From the NCBI GenBank assembly GCA_910579155.1, contig CAJTTS010000028.1, forward strand, positions 1 to 35,508: DNA of 35,508 nucleotides, given 5' to 3'. The DNA comes from an uncultured Oscillospiraceae bacterium (GTDB lineage: Bacteria > Bacillota_A > Clostridia > Oscillospirales > Oscillospiraceae). Below are positions 8,149-16,229 of the stretch, piece after piece (position 1 is the stretch's first letter; every line of letters starts with the position of its first letter). The notes under the pieces were generated by a model. The model searched no databases and was not told the DNA's origin. It saw only the letters and a program-made list of their open reading frames with translations. A program made the translations under genes and the position numbers.

Positions 8149-8775
8149 ATGGCAATCAAAGACTATCACGAGTTGAACTCGCTGGAGCTGGACACCCTCA
8201 AGGAGGTGGGCAGCATCGGCACCGGCAACGCGGCCACCGCGCTGTCCCAGATGCTGGGGCGCACGGTACGCATCGAGCAGCCGGAAGTGCGCATTATGGA
8301 GTACAATGAGGCCATCGAGTGGATCGGCGGCCCGGAGGAGATCACCGCCGGCGTGCTGGTGAAGCTCGGCGGCCAGATGAGCGGCATTATGCTCTCGGTT
8401 CAGCCGCTGCAATTCGTCAATATCGTGCTGGAAAGCATGATGGGGAAGACGGTGGACGACTACAGCCAACTCACCCAAATGGAGCATTCCGCCTTGGTTG
8501 AAGTGGGCAATATCATGATCTCCACCTTTATCAACGCACTCTGCGGCTTGGCCGGCATGGATGTAAACCTCACCGTGCCTGCCTTTACCGTGGATATGCA
8601 AGGCGCCATCCTGGCCGTACCGATGGCGGAGTACGGCGGGCAGTCTGACTATATCATGACCATTGGAGGCAACTTTGTAAGCGAGGGCAAACAGGTTCCC
8701 TGCCGCCTGCTGCTCTCCCCGGACCTCCGGTCTTTGAATGCTCTATTAAGGAAGCTGGGCGTAAGCGATGGCTGA
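8149..8775 (+). CDS. cheC: CheC, CheY-P phosphatase of the CheC/FliY family
   Basis: 208 residues, the usual CheC length, with two pseudo-symmetric active-site helices. The second is intact (E118-V-G-N121 in ALVEVGNIMISTFINAL). The first reads E19-V-G-S22, with serine where the family usually has asparagine (EVGSIGTGNAATALS). CheC dephosphorylates CheY-P and binds CheD, giving feedback to receptor adaptation. AGGAGG stands well before the ATG, directly after a small stem-loop (TCATCA 8117-8122 with TGATGA 8129-8134). The gene overlaps cheD by 8 bases, matching their joint role. Confidence 0.95.
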   Translation: MAIKDYHELNSLELDTLKEVGSIGTGNAATALSQMLGRTVRIEQPEVRIMEYNEAIEWIGGPEEITAGVLVKLGGQMSGIMLSVQPLQFVNIVLESMMGKTVDDYSQLTQMEHSALVEVGNIMISTFINALCGLAGMDVNLTVPAFTVDMQGAILAVPMAEYGGQSDYIMTIGGNFVSEGKQVPCRLLLSPDLRSLNALLRKLGVSDG

Positions 8776-9250
8776 AGGCAAGATCACAATCGGCATCGCA
8801 GACATGAAAATGGCCAAAGGGGAGGGTATGTTGATCACCTACGCGCTGGGGTCCTGCATCGGCATTTGCCTGCACGACCCGGCTTTGAAGTTGGGTGCTT
8901 TGGTTCATATCATGCTGCCGGTTAATATGGAGGCGGGACGCAAAAACCCGATGAAATACGCCGATACCGGGATCAGAGAGACCTTGAAGCAGATGGAGGC
9001 CAAGGGCGCCAACCGCTCCAGGATTACCGCCAAGATCGCCGGCGGGGCCATGATGTTCAAAGACGGAAGCGGTTCGCTGGGCAACATTGGCCAGCGAAAC
9101 ATTGAGAGTGTGAAACTCAACCTGAAAAAAGAGGGCATCCGTCTGTTAAAAGAGGATGTAGGTGGGTCGGTGGCCCGCACGCTGCTCTTCGACGTAAACA
9201 GCGGTCTGGGGTGTGTGCGCTGCTACGGCCGCCAGGAGCTGATTATTTAA
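8768..9250 (+). CDS. cheD: CheD, chemoreceptor glutamine deamidase
   Basis: 160 residues. The catalytic triad is clear: T24, C30 in LGSCIGICL and H47 in GALVHIMLP, with the same spacing as in the characterised Thermotoga enzyme (6 and 17 residues). CheD deamidates specific receptor glutamines and is sequestered by CheC in response to CheY-P. The C-terminal half (KIAGGAMMFKDGS, NIGQRNIESVKLNL, GGSVARTLLFDVNSG) fits the family. The start overlaps the end of cheC by 8 bases. Confidence 0.97.
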   Translation: MAEGKITIGIADMKMAKGEGMLITYALGSCIGICLHDPALKLGALVHIMLPVNMEAGRKNPMKYADTGIRETLKQMEAKGANRSRITAKIAGGAMMFKDGSGSLGNIGQRNIESVKLNLKKEGIRLLKEDVGGSVARTLLFDVNSGLGCVRCYGRQELII

Positions 9251-9280
9251 CGTCCACAAGATGAAAAGGAAGTGTTGGAA

Positions 9281-10213
9281 ATGAGGGAAGACAACAAGCA
9301 GGGCATTCTGCTGGAGTCCGGCACCAATGAGATCGAAGTGATGAAATTCACCATCGGCGGCAACCTGTACGGCATCAACGTGGCCAAGGTGATGGAGATC
9401 ATGATCTCCGAGCCTGTAAAGCCTATGCCCTTGTCCCACGATGCGGTGGAGGGCATCTTCAAGCCCCGCGACGCGGTCATCACCGTGGTGGACCTGCCCA
9501 AATACCTGGGGGTGGACAGCCCCAAGAGTGACAAGGATATCTTTATCGTCACCAACTTCAACAAGATGTGCATTGCCTTCCGGGTTCACACCGTGGACCG
9601 CATCAGCCGTATCTCCTGGACCGATATCCAAAAGCCGGACAAGACCGTGTCCGGCGGCGCGGAGAGCGTGGCCACTGGCATTGCCCAGTGCGAGGGCGAG
9701 CTGGTCACCATCTTGGACTTCGAGCGCATCGTGGCCGAGATCGCCCCGGAGACCTCTATCCAGATCTCCGAGGTGGAGCAGATGGGACCCCGGGACCGCA
9801 ACGACAAGCCCATCTGGGTGGCAGAGGACTCCGTCCTGCTGAGCAAAATGATTGAGAACTCCCTGCGCAAGGCCAACTACGTGAACCTGCACATGTTTTC
9901 CAACGGCCTGGAGCTGTGGGAGTCCCTGGCCTCCCTGCCCCAGGAGGGTGATCTGACCCGGGACGTGGCCCTTATCATCACCGACATCGAGATGCCCCAG
10001 ATGGACGGCCACCGGCTGACCAAGCTGGTAAAGGAGAGCACCTCCCGGTTTAAGGAAATTCCCTTGATTATCTTCTCCTCCCTTATCAGTGAGGAGATGC
10101 GCCTCAAAGGCCGGGACCTGGGGGCGGATGAACAGCTCACCAAGCCGGAGATCGGCCATCTGGTGGATGTAATGGATCACCTGCTCTTACACTATGAGCA
10201 GACCCACGGCTAA
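9281..10213 (+). CDS. cheV: CheV, CheW-receiver fusion adaptor
   Basis: 310 residues from the ATG at 9281. A GTG at 9272 in the same frame sits on top of the AAGGA site and is less likely. Residues about 15-155 are a CheW-type coupling domain (VMKFTIGGNLYGINVAKVME, PRDAVITVVDLPKYLG). Residues about 170-305 are a receiver with the acidic pair in WVAEDS, phosphoacceptor aspartate in IITDIEMPQMDGH and lysine in LTKPE. CheV links receptors to CheA and adjusts signalling on phosphorylation. It follows cheD by 30 bases and belongs to the same run. Confidence 0.95.
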   Translation: MREDNKQGILLESGTNEIEVMKFTIGGNLYGINVAKVMEIMISEPVKPMPLSHDAVEGIFKPRDAVITVVDLPKYLGVDSPKSDKDIFIVTNFNKMCIAFRVHTVDRISRISWTDIQKPDKTVSGGAESVATGIAQCEGELVTILDFERIVAEIAPETSIQISEVEQMGPRDRNDKPIWVAEDSVLLSKMIENSLRKANYVNLHMFSNGLELWESLASLPQEGDLTRDVALIITDIEMPQMDGHRLTKLVKESTSRFKEIPLIIFSSLISEEMRLKGRDLGADEQLTKPEIGHLVDVMDHLLLHYEQTHG

Positions 10214-10239
10214 GGACATACCAGAAGGAGGCAATTTCT

Positions 10240-11538
10240 ATGAGCGGCAAATACATCGTGCGGCAGCCCATCCGGGAAGCGAACGGCAACACCCTCGGAT
10301 ATGAGATTCTGTACCATGGGGCTAACCAGGCCTTTAGCAGCGACAGCTCCACTTCCAGCGCGGAATTTGCCGCCGCCAACACCATCTATAACTTTCTCAC
10401 CGACAACAGCCCCAAAATCTTAAAGGGTACGCTGAACTTCATGACCTTCACCACCATGCTGCTGATGAAGAAGACGCCCCGGCTGTTCGATAAAAATGAT
10501 CTGGTCATCCAGATCGACGACGCGGTGATTATCCATCCCCTGTCCATGCACCTGGTGCAGCAGTACGCCAAGGAGGGCTACCGCATCGCGGTGAACGACT
10601 TCCAGTTTACCCCCCGGTATCTGTCCCTGCTGGACGATATCCATTTTATCAAAATCAACGCCAAGACGGCGACCGAAATCACCATCCGCAACACAGTGGA
10701 GATCGCCCACAGCATGAACATCAAGTGCATCGTCACCAGTATCGACGACCCGCGTCTCTATCAGCGGGCCATCACGCTGGGCGCGGATGGACTGGAGGGC
10801 CCCTATGTGGCCGACAAGCTCACCACCAAGGCCCATAGCAGCGCCTACATCCAGAGCAACTTCTTCCAACTGATGGTAGCCGTCACCAGGGATGAGCCCA
10901 ACGTGGAGGAAATCGAGCGGATGATCGCCTCAGACGCCAGCCTGTCCTACGGCCTTTTGAAGATGGTCAACTCCGCCTATTTTGCCCTGCGGCACCGGGC
11001 TACCACCATTACCCAGGCTATCATGACCCTGGGCCTGGGCCAGTTGAAGCAGTGGATTTACCTGCTCAGCGCCAGCAACGCGGAGAACGAGGTGGACCCC
11101 GGCTCGGAGGAGTTCCTGAAGCGTTCCTTCATGCGGGCAAATTTCTGTAGTGAACTGATGAATTATGCCAAAAATATGCCTATTTCCAAGTCGGAGGCCT
11201 ATTTGATGGGCATGTTCTCCACGTTAAACTACCTGATCGATGCCCCGCTGGAGGACATTCTGGCAGAGGTGCCGGTGGCCGACGAGATCAAAAACGCCTT
11301 GCTGAACCACGAAGGGCGCTGCGGGATGCTGTATGACCTGCTGCTCAGCTACGAGGCCGCAGACTGGGATCGCATTACCAAGCTGGCTGAGGAGTTGGGC
11401 ATCCCGGACAACATGATGACCAGCGTCTATTTTGTCTGCATGGAGAACGTAAATTCCCTCTGGGAGCAGCTCACCAACCCCTATCCCCAGCAGCTTCCCC
11501 CCACAGACGAGGACCCCCAGACCCAGGCCGAGAGCTAA
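10240..11538 (+). CDS. Degenerate EAL-HDOD protein (YuxH/CdgJ-like)
   Basis: 432 residues. The first 200 resemble an EAL domain (YIVRQPIREANGNTLGYEIL, IAVNDFQFTPRYLSLLDDIH, FIKINAK), but the EAL motif reads EIL and the metal-binding acids are not all present, so cyclic-di-GMP hydrolysis is unlikely. Residues about 200-390 are an HDOD domain (ASDASLSYGLLKMVNSAYFA, AIMTLGLGQLKQWIYLLS). Proteins of this shape act in signalling and affect motility in other bacteria (for example Vibrio CdgJ). The acidic proline-rich tail is probably disordered. GAAGGAGG precedes the ATG. It ends the plus-strand run and is followed by a strong terminator. Confidence 0.85.
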   Translation: MSGKYIVRQPIREANGNTLGYEILYHGANQAFSSDSSTSSAEFAAANTIYNFLTDNSPKILKGTLNFMTFTTMLLMKKTPRLFDKNDLVIQIDDAVIIHPLSMHLVQQYAKEGYRIAVNDFQFTPRYLSLLDDIHFIKINAKTATEITIRNTVEIAHSMNIKCIVTSIDDPRLYQRAITLGADGLEGPYVADKLTTKAHSSAYIQSNFFQLMVAVTRDEPNVEEIERMIASDASLSYGLLKMVNSAYFALRHRATTITQAIMTLGLGQLKQWIYLLSASNAENEVDPGSEEFLKRSFMRANFCSELMNYAKNMPISKSEAYLMGMFSTLNYLIDAPLEDILAEVPVADEIKNALLNHEGRCGMLYDLLLSYEAADWDRITKLAEELGIPDNMMTSVYFVCMENVNSLWEQLTNPYPQQLPPTDEDPQTQAES

Positions 11539-11548
11539 TCGGATATTA

Positions 11549-11587
11549 AAAAATCTCTGACGGAGCTTTGCTCCGTCAGAGATTTTT
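11549..11587. terminator. Bidirectional rho-independent terminator
   Basis: A perfect 18-base inverted repeat (11549-11566 and 11570-11587, loop TTT) has A-run and T-run ends, so it works on both strands. It ends the long plus-strand fla/che run after the EAL-HDOD gene and the minus-strand parA-comFB run, whose last stop codon is at 11606. Confidence 0.95.
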
Positions 11588-11605
11588 CATTTGGTCCGGG
11601 TCCGC

Positions 11606-12364
11606 TCAGCGGCCGTGGTGAGGCCGCTCCATTACCAGCTTGCAGGCCTGGAGCAGTTGCGCCGTGATATCACTGCCGAACTTGCTCTCGTACACCGTCA
11701 GCCGGGGCACCATGTCGCCCCGCTCCAGCACCACGTACTTGGGGGCCAGATGGTTCAGCGTCAAGGCCTTCACGTCCTCCAGGCAGCGCTGGCAGGAGCA
11801 TAGGCCAAACATCTGGATATACTTTGGGGCTTTCTCCTCCACCAATACCTGCATGACATTGATGTAACCGGGATGATTCGGGAAGAGGTATCCGCTCCAC
11901 TTGTCCTCTGGCTCGGGCGCTGCGGGGGCCAAGGGCTGCTCAGGTTCAAGGGCCGGGGCCGCTGCCTGAACAGGGGCGGACACAGGCTCTGCCACGGACT
12001 CAGGCCGGGGCGCCGCCTGGACGGTCACGGGGGCGGGCTCCGCTACAGGCGCAGACTGGGACGCCGCCTGGACAGTCACGGGGGCGGGCTCGGGCTGGGA
12101 CGCCGCCTGAACAGTCGCGGGAGCGGGTTCCGGCTGAGGCTGAGGCGCAGGGGCGGCGGCCTTGGGGGGAAGCTCCCCCTCCAAAGCGTCTTCCAGGGCG
12201 TCCTTGATCTGGGCGGATACGGCCACATCAGGGGCCATAGACGTGACAATGGGGGGCGTGGGGGCGGCGGGGGCCTCAACAACCTCCTCGGCGGCGGGAT
12301 CGGCCTTCTTGCTCAGCAGGTTCATCACCCGCGCGGTCTTGCTGGTTTTGTCCTTAGATGCCAT
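11606..12364 (-). CDS. ComFB-domain protein with long Ala/Pro-rich linker
   Basis: 252 residues. The C-terminal 90 form a ComFB domain: a cysteine cluster in LCSCQRCLEDVKALTLNHL followed by APKYVV, and VYESKFGSDITAQLLQA after it. ComFB was named from late competence in B. subtilis, and members have been reported to bind cyclic dinucleotides. The first 160 residues start with a basic stretch (KTSKTARVMNLLSKKAD) and continue as a disordered Ala/Pro/Val/Gln linker with repeated PVTVQAA units. It is 19 bases downstream of the ParA-like gene, with GAAGGAG before the ATG, so the two are co-transcribed. No function in motility is established; a second-messenger-sensing partner for the ParA protein is inference. 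Confidence 0.85.
   Translation of the reverse strand: MASKDKTSKTARVMNLLSKKADPAAEEVVEAPAAPTPPIVTSMAPDVAVSAQIKDALEDALEGELPPKAAAPAPQPQPEPAPATVQAASQPEPAPVTVQAASQSAPVAEPAPVTVQAAPRPESVAEPVSAPVQAAAPALEPEQPLAPAAPEPEDKWSGYLFPNHPGYINVMQVLVEEKAPKYIQMFGLCSCQRCLEDVKALTLNHLAPKYVVLERGDMVPRLTVYESKFGSDITAQLLQACKLVMERPHHGR
11960..12130 (-). repeat. Imperfect 30-base repeats in the ComFB linker
   Basis: Three close copies of a 30-base unit lie at 12011-12040, 12062-12091 and 12101-12130, and a more diverged one at about 11960-11989. They encode PAP-x-TVQAA type peptides and are spaced unevenly (51 and 39 bases), keeping frame. Such repeats can change copy number and would alter linker length without changing the ComFB domain. 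Confidence 0.75.
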
Positions 12365-12383
12365 AATGCTGGTACTCCTTCAA

Positions 12384-13196
12384 TTAGTTGAAAAATTTAG
12401 AGATATATTTCTGACGGAAGCTCTGCTTAGGCCTGGGGAAGCGCTCGCCGGCCACCGCGTCCACGATCTCCAGGAAATCCTGGGCGGGGCGGGAGTCGGG
12501 CTGGTAGGTGAGTACGCTCTGTCCGTGGGCGGGCGCCATGGCCACGCCTACTCCCCGGTGGATCTTGGACTGGAACACCTGGCTGCCAAGCTGTTCCGCC
12601 ACCTCCTGGGCCAGTTCCAGGATGTCCTTGGACAGCGTGAGCCGGCCATTGAACTTGTTGATGAGGATGCCGATCACCTTCAGGTTGGGGTTGAACGCGT
12701 CCCGCACCGTCTCAATGGTCTCCTGGAGCTGGGTAACGCCCACCAGGCTGAGCACCTCCGCCTCCATGGGGACAATGAGCCCAGTGGAAGCCACATAGGC
12801 GTTGACCGTGAGGATATTCAGGGCCGGGGGCGTATCGATGATGATGAAGTCATACCGATCGCGCAGAGCGGCCAACTGCTCATCCAACATGAATTCACGG
12901 CGGGGCACGGTGAAATCCACCTCGGCGGCGGACAGCATAATGTCCGAGGGCAGCACGTCGCCGTACTCGGTGGGCTGGATAGCCCCCTCAATGGAGCATG
13001 TCCCCTTGAGCACGTCATAGATGGTACTGCCCGAGCCGATGTCCAGCCCCAGATTGAAGCCCAGGTTTCCCTGAGGGTCCAGATCAATGCCCAAAACCCT
13101 GGCCCCCCGTTGGTGGAGACCGCACACCAGGGCAGCGGCGGTTGTGGTTTTGCCAACGCCTCCTTTTTGATTGGTGACGGTGATGATTTGAGTCAA
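12384..13196 (-). CDS. ParA/Soj-type partition ATPase, orphan
   Basis: 270 residues from a TTG at 13196, chosen because AGGGGAGGGA stands 7 bases upstream; the longer GTG reading places that site inside the gene. The deviant Walker A is NQKGGVGKTTTAAALV near the start, the A' box is GIDLDPQGNLGFNLG, and Walker B is FIIIDTPPALNILT. These are ParA/Soj features rather than FlhG or MinD. No ParB and no parS site is seen. ParA-like proteins (for example ParC of Vibrio) position chemotaxis arrays and flagella in other bacteria. The gene is divergent from fliD and followed by the ComFB-domain gene. The C-terminal tail is basic and aromatic (SFRQKYISKFFN). Confidence 0.9.
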   Translation of the reverse strand: MTQIITVTNQKGGVGKTTTAAALVCGLHQRGARVLGIDLDPQGNLGFNLGLDIGSGSTIYDVLKGTCSIEGAIQPTEYGDVLPSDIMLSAAEVDFTVPRREFMLDEQLAALRDRYDFIIIDTPPALNILTVNAYVASTGLIVPMEAEVLSLVGVTQLQETIETVRDAFNPNLKVIGILINKFNGRLTLSKDILELAQEVAEQLGSQVFQSKIHRGVGVAMAPAHGQSVLTYQPDSRPAQDFLEIVDAVAGERFPRPKQSFRQKYISKFFN

Positions 13197-13237
13197 GGAA
13201 TATTCCCTCCCCTTCACAAAAACTTGGAGAAAACTCT

Positions 13238-13264
13238 TAAGTTTAATATACTACAGGTCGATAA
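13238..13264 (+). promoter_or_regulatory. Candidate sigma-28 promoter for fliD
   Basis: TAAG (13238-13241) with TTT after it, a 16-base gap and TCGATAA (13258-13264) match the sigma-28 pattern TAAA - about 15-16 - CCGATAA with two mismatches, including the longer TTAAGTTT form of the -35. It faces fliD, a usual sigma-28 target, and would give a leader of roughly 110 bases. The leader contains an A/T palindrome and a GGGCGG/CCGCCC hairpin (13334-13350). The divergent parA gene has no clear promoter in the same gap. Confidence 0.6.
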
Positions 13265-13380
13265 AAAAAAACAGAGGTACAGCGAAAAAACTCCAAAAAA
13301 TTTTTTAGAATTTTCTCCATGAAATATGTGCGGGGCGGGCACTCCGCCCATAAGCCCGGTATAGAAAGGAGCGGTCCAAT

Positions 13381-16203
13381 ATGGCGTCTATTTCCAGTTT
13401 GAGCAGCAGCTCCAGTACCAGCAGCATCTACGGCAACCGGAACGTGCTCAGCGGTCTGGCCAGCGGCATGGACACCGAATCCATGATCGAAAACGCGATC
13501 TCCGGCATCAAGTTGAAGATCCAGAACCTGTACAAGAAGCGCACCAAAATCGAGTGGCAGCAGGAGGCTTACCGCAGCATCATCGACAAGGCGGTGAACT
13601 TCAACACCAAGTACACCTCCTACTCCTCCAAGACCAACCTGCTCAGCAACAGCTTCTTCACCAACGCTGTGAACACTGTCACCAAGGGCACCTACGCCGA
13701 TAAGATTACCGCCAGCGGAAAGACCACCAGTGACGTCAGGATCAACGCGGTGAAGCAGCTTGCCACCGCCGCCACCTATACGGTCTCCGGCCTGAATACT
13801 CCTCTGACCGGCTCCAACGATGGTATCCAGGCTGCGAAGGGCTTTGATATCGAGGGGACCACCCCGGTGAGCACCGTGTCCGGTTCGCTGTCCTTCCAGT
13901 ACGGCGGCACCAACGGCACGATCTTCGACATCAGGTTCGACGAGCTGGAGAACATCAACGAAGTCAAGGTGTATAACGAGGACGGCACGGAAAAAACCGA
14001 TGCCACCAACGCCGAGAAGCTGGCCCAGGCCATCAACAACAAGCTGAGCGAGATCTCCTACAGCTACACGAAGAACGGCGTCCAAGAGACTACCACCGCC
14101 GACAAAGTGGTCAAGGTGGAGGCCGACCCCATCCTCGGCAACATCTCCCTCTCCGACGGCCTGGGGGAGGGAAACAAGGTCAATGTCTGCTTCGTCTCCG
14201 GCGACATTGAGGATACTCTGGGCATCAGCAAGGGGGATACGTCCATCCGGGGGTATCAGGCCCTTACCAAGGACGTTGACACCAGGGAGTACCTGGCCGA
14301 TAAGGAATTGGGCATCACCTTCAACGGCGTTACCAAAAAGATCAGTCTGGCCGACGTGGTTGAAAAATCCAAGGTCACATATGACGATCCCGCCGGCACG
14401 GACGCCAACCAGAAATTCGTGGACGCGCTGCAAAGCGAGCTGGACGACACCTTCGGCGCGGGCAGGATCAAGGCGTCCTATGAGGACGGCAAGCTGTCCT
14501 TTGCGCCCCAGGGCCAGGGGGACACCTTGAGCGTAGGCGGCTCCGTCGTGGAGGCTATGGGCTTTGAGAATGGGGACAGTAACTATATCAACGCCAGCAA
14601 GAAGCTGTCCGATTTGGTGGGCGAGGACTTCTTCAAGAAGGAAAACCGGCTGATGGGCGAGTTCGACGAGGGCGCCAAACCCACGTTGAGCAAAAACGGG
14701 ACCTACTATGTGGACAGCAAGGGCAACAAGGTGGACGAGGACGGCTACCGCCTCAGCAGCGACGATAAGTATCTCTACGATTTCCAGATCAACGACGCCC
14801 ATATCAACATCACCGAGGACACCACCCTGGAGAGCCTGATGAACTCCATCAATTCCAATGCCAATGCGGGAATGAAAGTGAGCTATTCCAAGCTGACCAA
14901 CGAATTCAAATTCACCACCACTGAAACTGGCTCCAACGCCAAGATCGAGTTTGGCGGGATTGCCAAGGAATTGTTTGTCTCCGGAGACCACAGCGCCAGT
15001 GACAGCTTTGCCGAGACCTATGGCTTTGGCATGAGTGACGGCGAAAGCAAGCGCATTGCCTTTGGATTTGACAGCTATGACCTTAGCTTCGTTGTCTCGA
15101 GCGATGATACGATACAGGACATCGCCGACTACCTGAACGAGAGCATTTACAATGACGGCTGGACCGCTTCCTATGACGAGCTCTCGGGCCAGCTCAAGAT
15201 CACCGACAAGACTGGCAAGGCGGTGGACTTCAACCTGTACGAGGGCGAGAACAGCAAGGGCACAAAAATTGATATTCCGGAGTTTGCGTCCTCCTATAGC
15301 GGCGGTCAGGACGCTATCCTGGACGTGGAGATCAACGGCAAACGTTTTGACAATCTTGCCCGTGGCTCCAACAGTTTCGACATCGACGGCCTGACCGTCA
15401 ACGTGAAGGGCACCTTTGACGCCACGCCCAAGGACGGTGAGGAGTACGAGCCCGTCACCTTTGAAACCACCACCGACTCGGACAAGATCGTTGACGCCAT
15501 CCGGAGCTTCGTTGACGATTACAACGAGATGATTACCGAGATCAAAAACCAATATTCCACTTTGCCCGCCACCAAGTCTGACAAGTCCAGCTACGAACCG
15601 CTTACCGCCGAGCAGGAAGAGCAGTACACCGAGAGCGAGCTGAAGGCGTACAACGAGAAGGCCAAGCAGGGCATCCTGTTCGGCGATACCACGCTGTCCA
15701 GCATGTACAGCAAGATGCTCAACGCCATCCAGCCCGGCGGCACCAACGGCCAGACTCTGCGGGAGATCGGTATCGGCACCTCTTATGAGAGCGGCCTGAC
15801 CACCATCAGCCTGGATGAGGATAAGCTGCGCGCCGCCCTGGAGAGCGACCCGGACAAGGTGCGCAACGCCTTCACCAAGACCAAAGAGAGCGGCTCCTCC
15901 AGTGATGGTTTGATGCAGACCATGCAGAACACCCTGAACGCCTACGTCAAGACCACCGGCGAACCCAAGGGTACTCTGATCGTTAAGGCGGGCTCCGTCA
16001 AAGCGCCCAACTCCCTAAACAGCAACAGCCTCAAGACCCAGATGGACAGCATCGACACCCAGATTGACCGCTGGACAGACAAGATGGCCGACCAGATCGA
16101 CCGCTACACCACCCAGTTCAGCCGCCTGGAGCAGCTGATCGCCGAGATGAACTCGCAGGCCTCCGCTTTCGCCGGCCTGATGGGCGGTAGCAGCGGCTAC
16201 TAA
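13381..16203 (+). CDS. fliD: FliD, flagellar filament cap protein (unusually long)
   Basis: 940 residues, about twice the common size. The N-terminal FliD domain is clear (NVLSGLASGMDTESMIENAI, then KRTKIEWQQEAYRSI), and the C-terminal domain is clear (SFVDDYNEMITEIKNQYSTL, GIGTSYESGLTTISLDEDKL, and the final coiled coil MDSIDTQIDRWTDKMADQID). Between them, about residues 150-680, lie extra acidic beta-rich segments, several with DGxxG-type turns, probably exposed on the cap surface. The cap guides flagellin polymerisation at the filament tip. GAAAGGAG precedes the ATG. fliS follows after 26 bases. Confidence 0.95.
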   Translation: MASISSLSSSSSTSSIYGNRNVLSGLASGMDTESMIENAISGIKLKIQNLYKKRTKIEWQQEAYRSIIDKAVNFNTKYTSYSSKTNLLSNSFFTNAVNTVTKGTYADKITASGKTTSDVRINAVKQLATAATYTVSGLNTPLTGSNDGIQAAKGFDIEGTTPVSTVSGSLSFQYGGTNGTIFDIRFDELENINEVKVYNEDGTEKTDATNAEKLAQAINNKLSEISYSYTKNGVQETTTADKVVKVEADPILGNISLSDGLGEGNKVNVCFVSGDIEDTLGISKGDTSIRGYQALTKDVDTREYLADKELGITFNGVTKKISLADVVEKSKVTYDDPAGTDANQKFVDALQSELDDTFGAGRIKASYEDGKLSFAPQGQGDTLSVGGSVVEAMGFENGDSNYINASKKLSDLVGEDFFKKENRLMGEFDEGAKPTLSKNGTYYVDSKGNKVDEDGYRLSSDDKYLYDFQINDAHINITEDTTLESLMNSINSNANAGMKVSYSKLTNEFKFTTTETGSNAKIEFGGIAKELFVSGDHSASDSFAETYGFGMSDGESKRIAFGFDSYDLSFVVSSDDTIQDIADYLNESIYNDGWTASYDELSGQLKITDKTGKAVDFNLYEGENSKGTKIDIPEFASSYSGGQDAILDVEINGKRFDNLARGSNSFDIDGLTVNVKGTFDATPKDGEEYEPVTFETTTDSDKIVDAIRSFVDDYNEMITEIKNQYSTLPATKSDKSSYEPLTAEQEEQYTESELKAYNEKAKQGILFGDTTLSSMYSKMLNAIQPGGTNGQTLREIGIGTSYESGLTTISLDEDKLRAALESDPDKVRNAFTKTKESGSSSDGLMQTMQNTLNAYVKTTGEPKGTLIVKAGSVKAPNSLNSNSLKTQMDSIDTQIDRWTDKMADQIDRYTTQFSRLEQLIAEMNSQASAFAGLMGGSSGY

Positions 16204-16229
16204 TTGCATCAAGCAAAAAGGAGTCAAGA

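Noticed and set aside
12384..13196. ParA-like gene as a displaced flhG or minD
   Set aside because: The NQKGGVGKTTT and DLDPQGN motifs are Soj/ParA type, and MinD's C-terminal amphipathic helix and FlhG's N-terminal helix are not evident.
13243..15552. 769-codon open frame antisense to fliD
   Set aside because: Mirrors the fliD coding frame, has no ribosome site and no family features.
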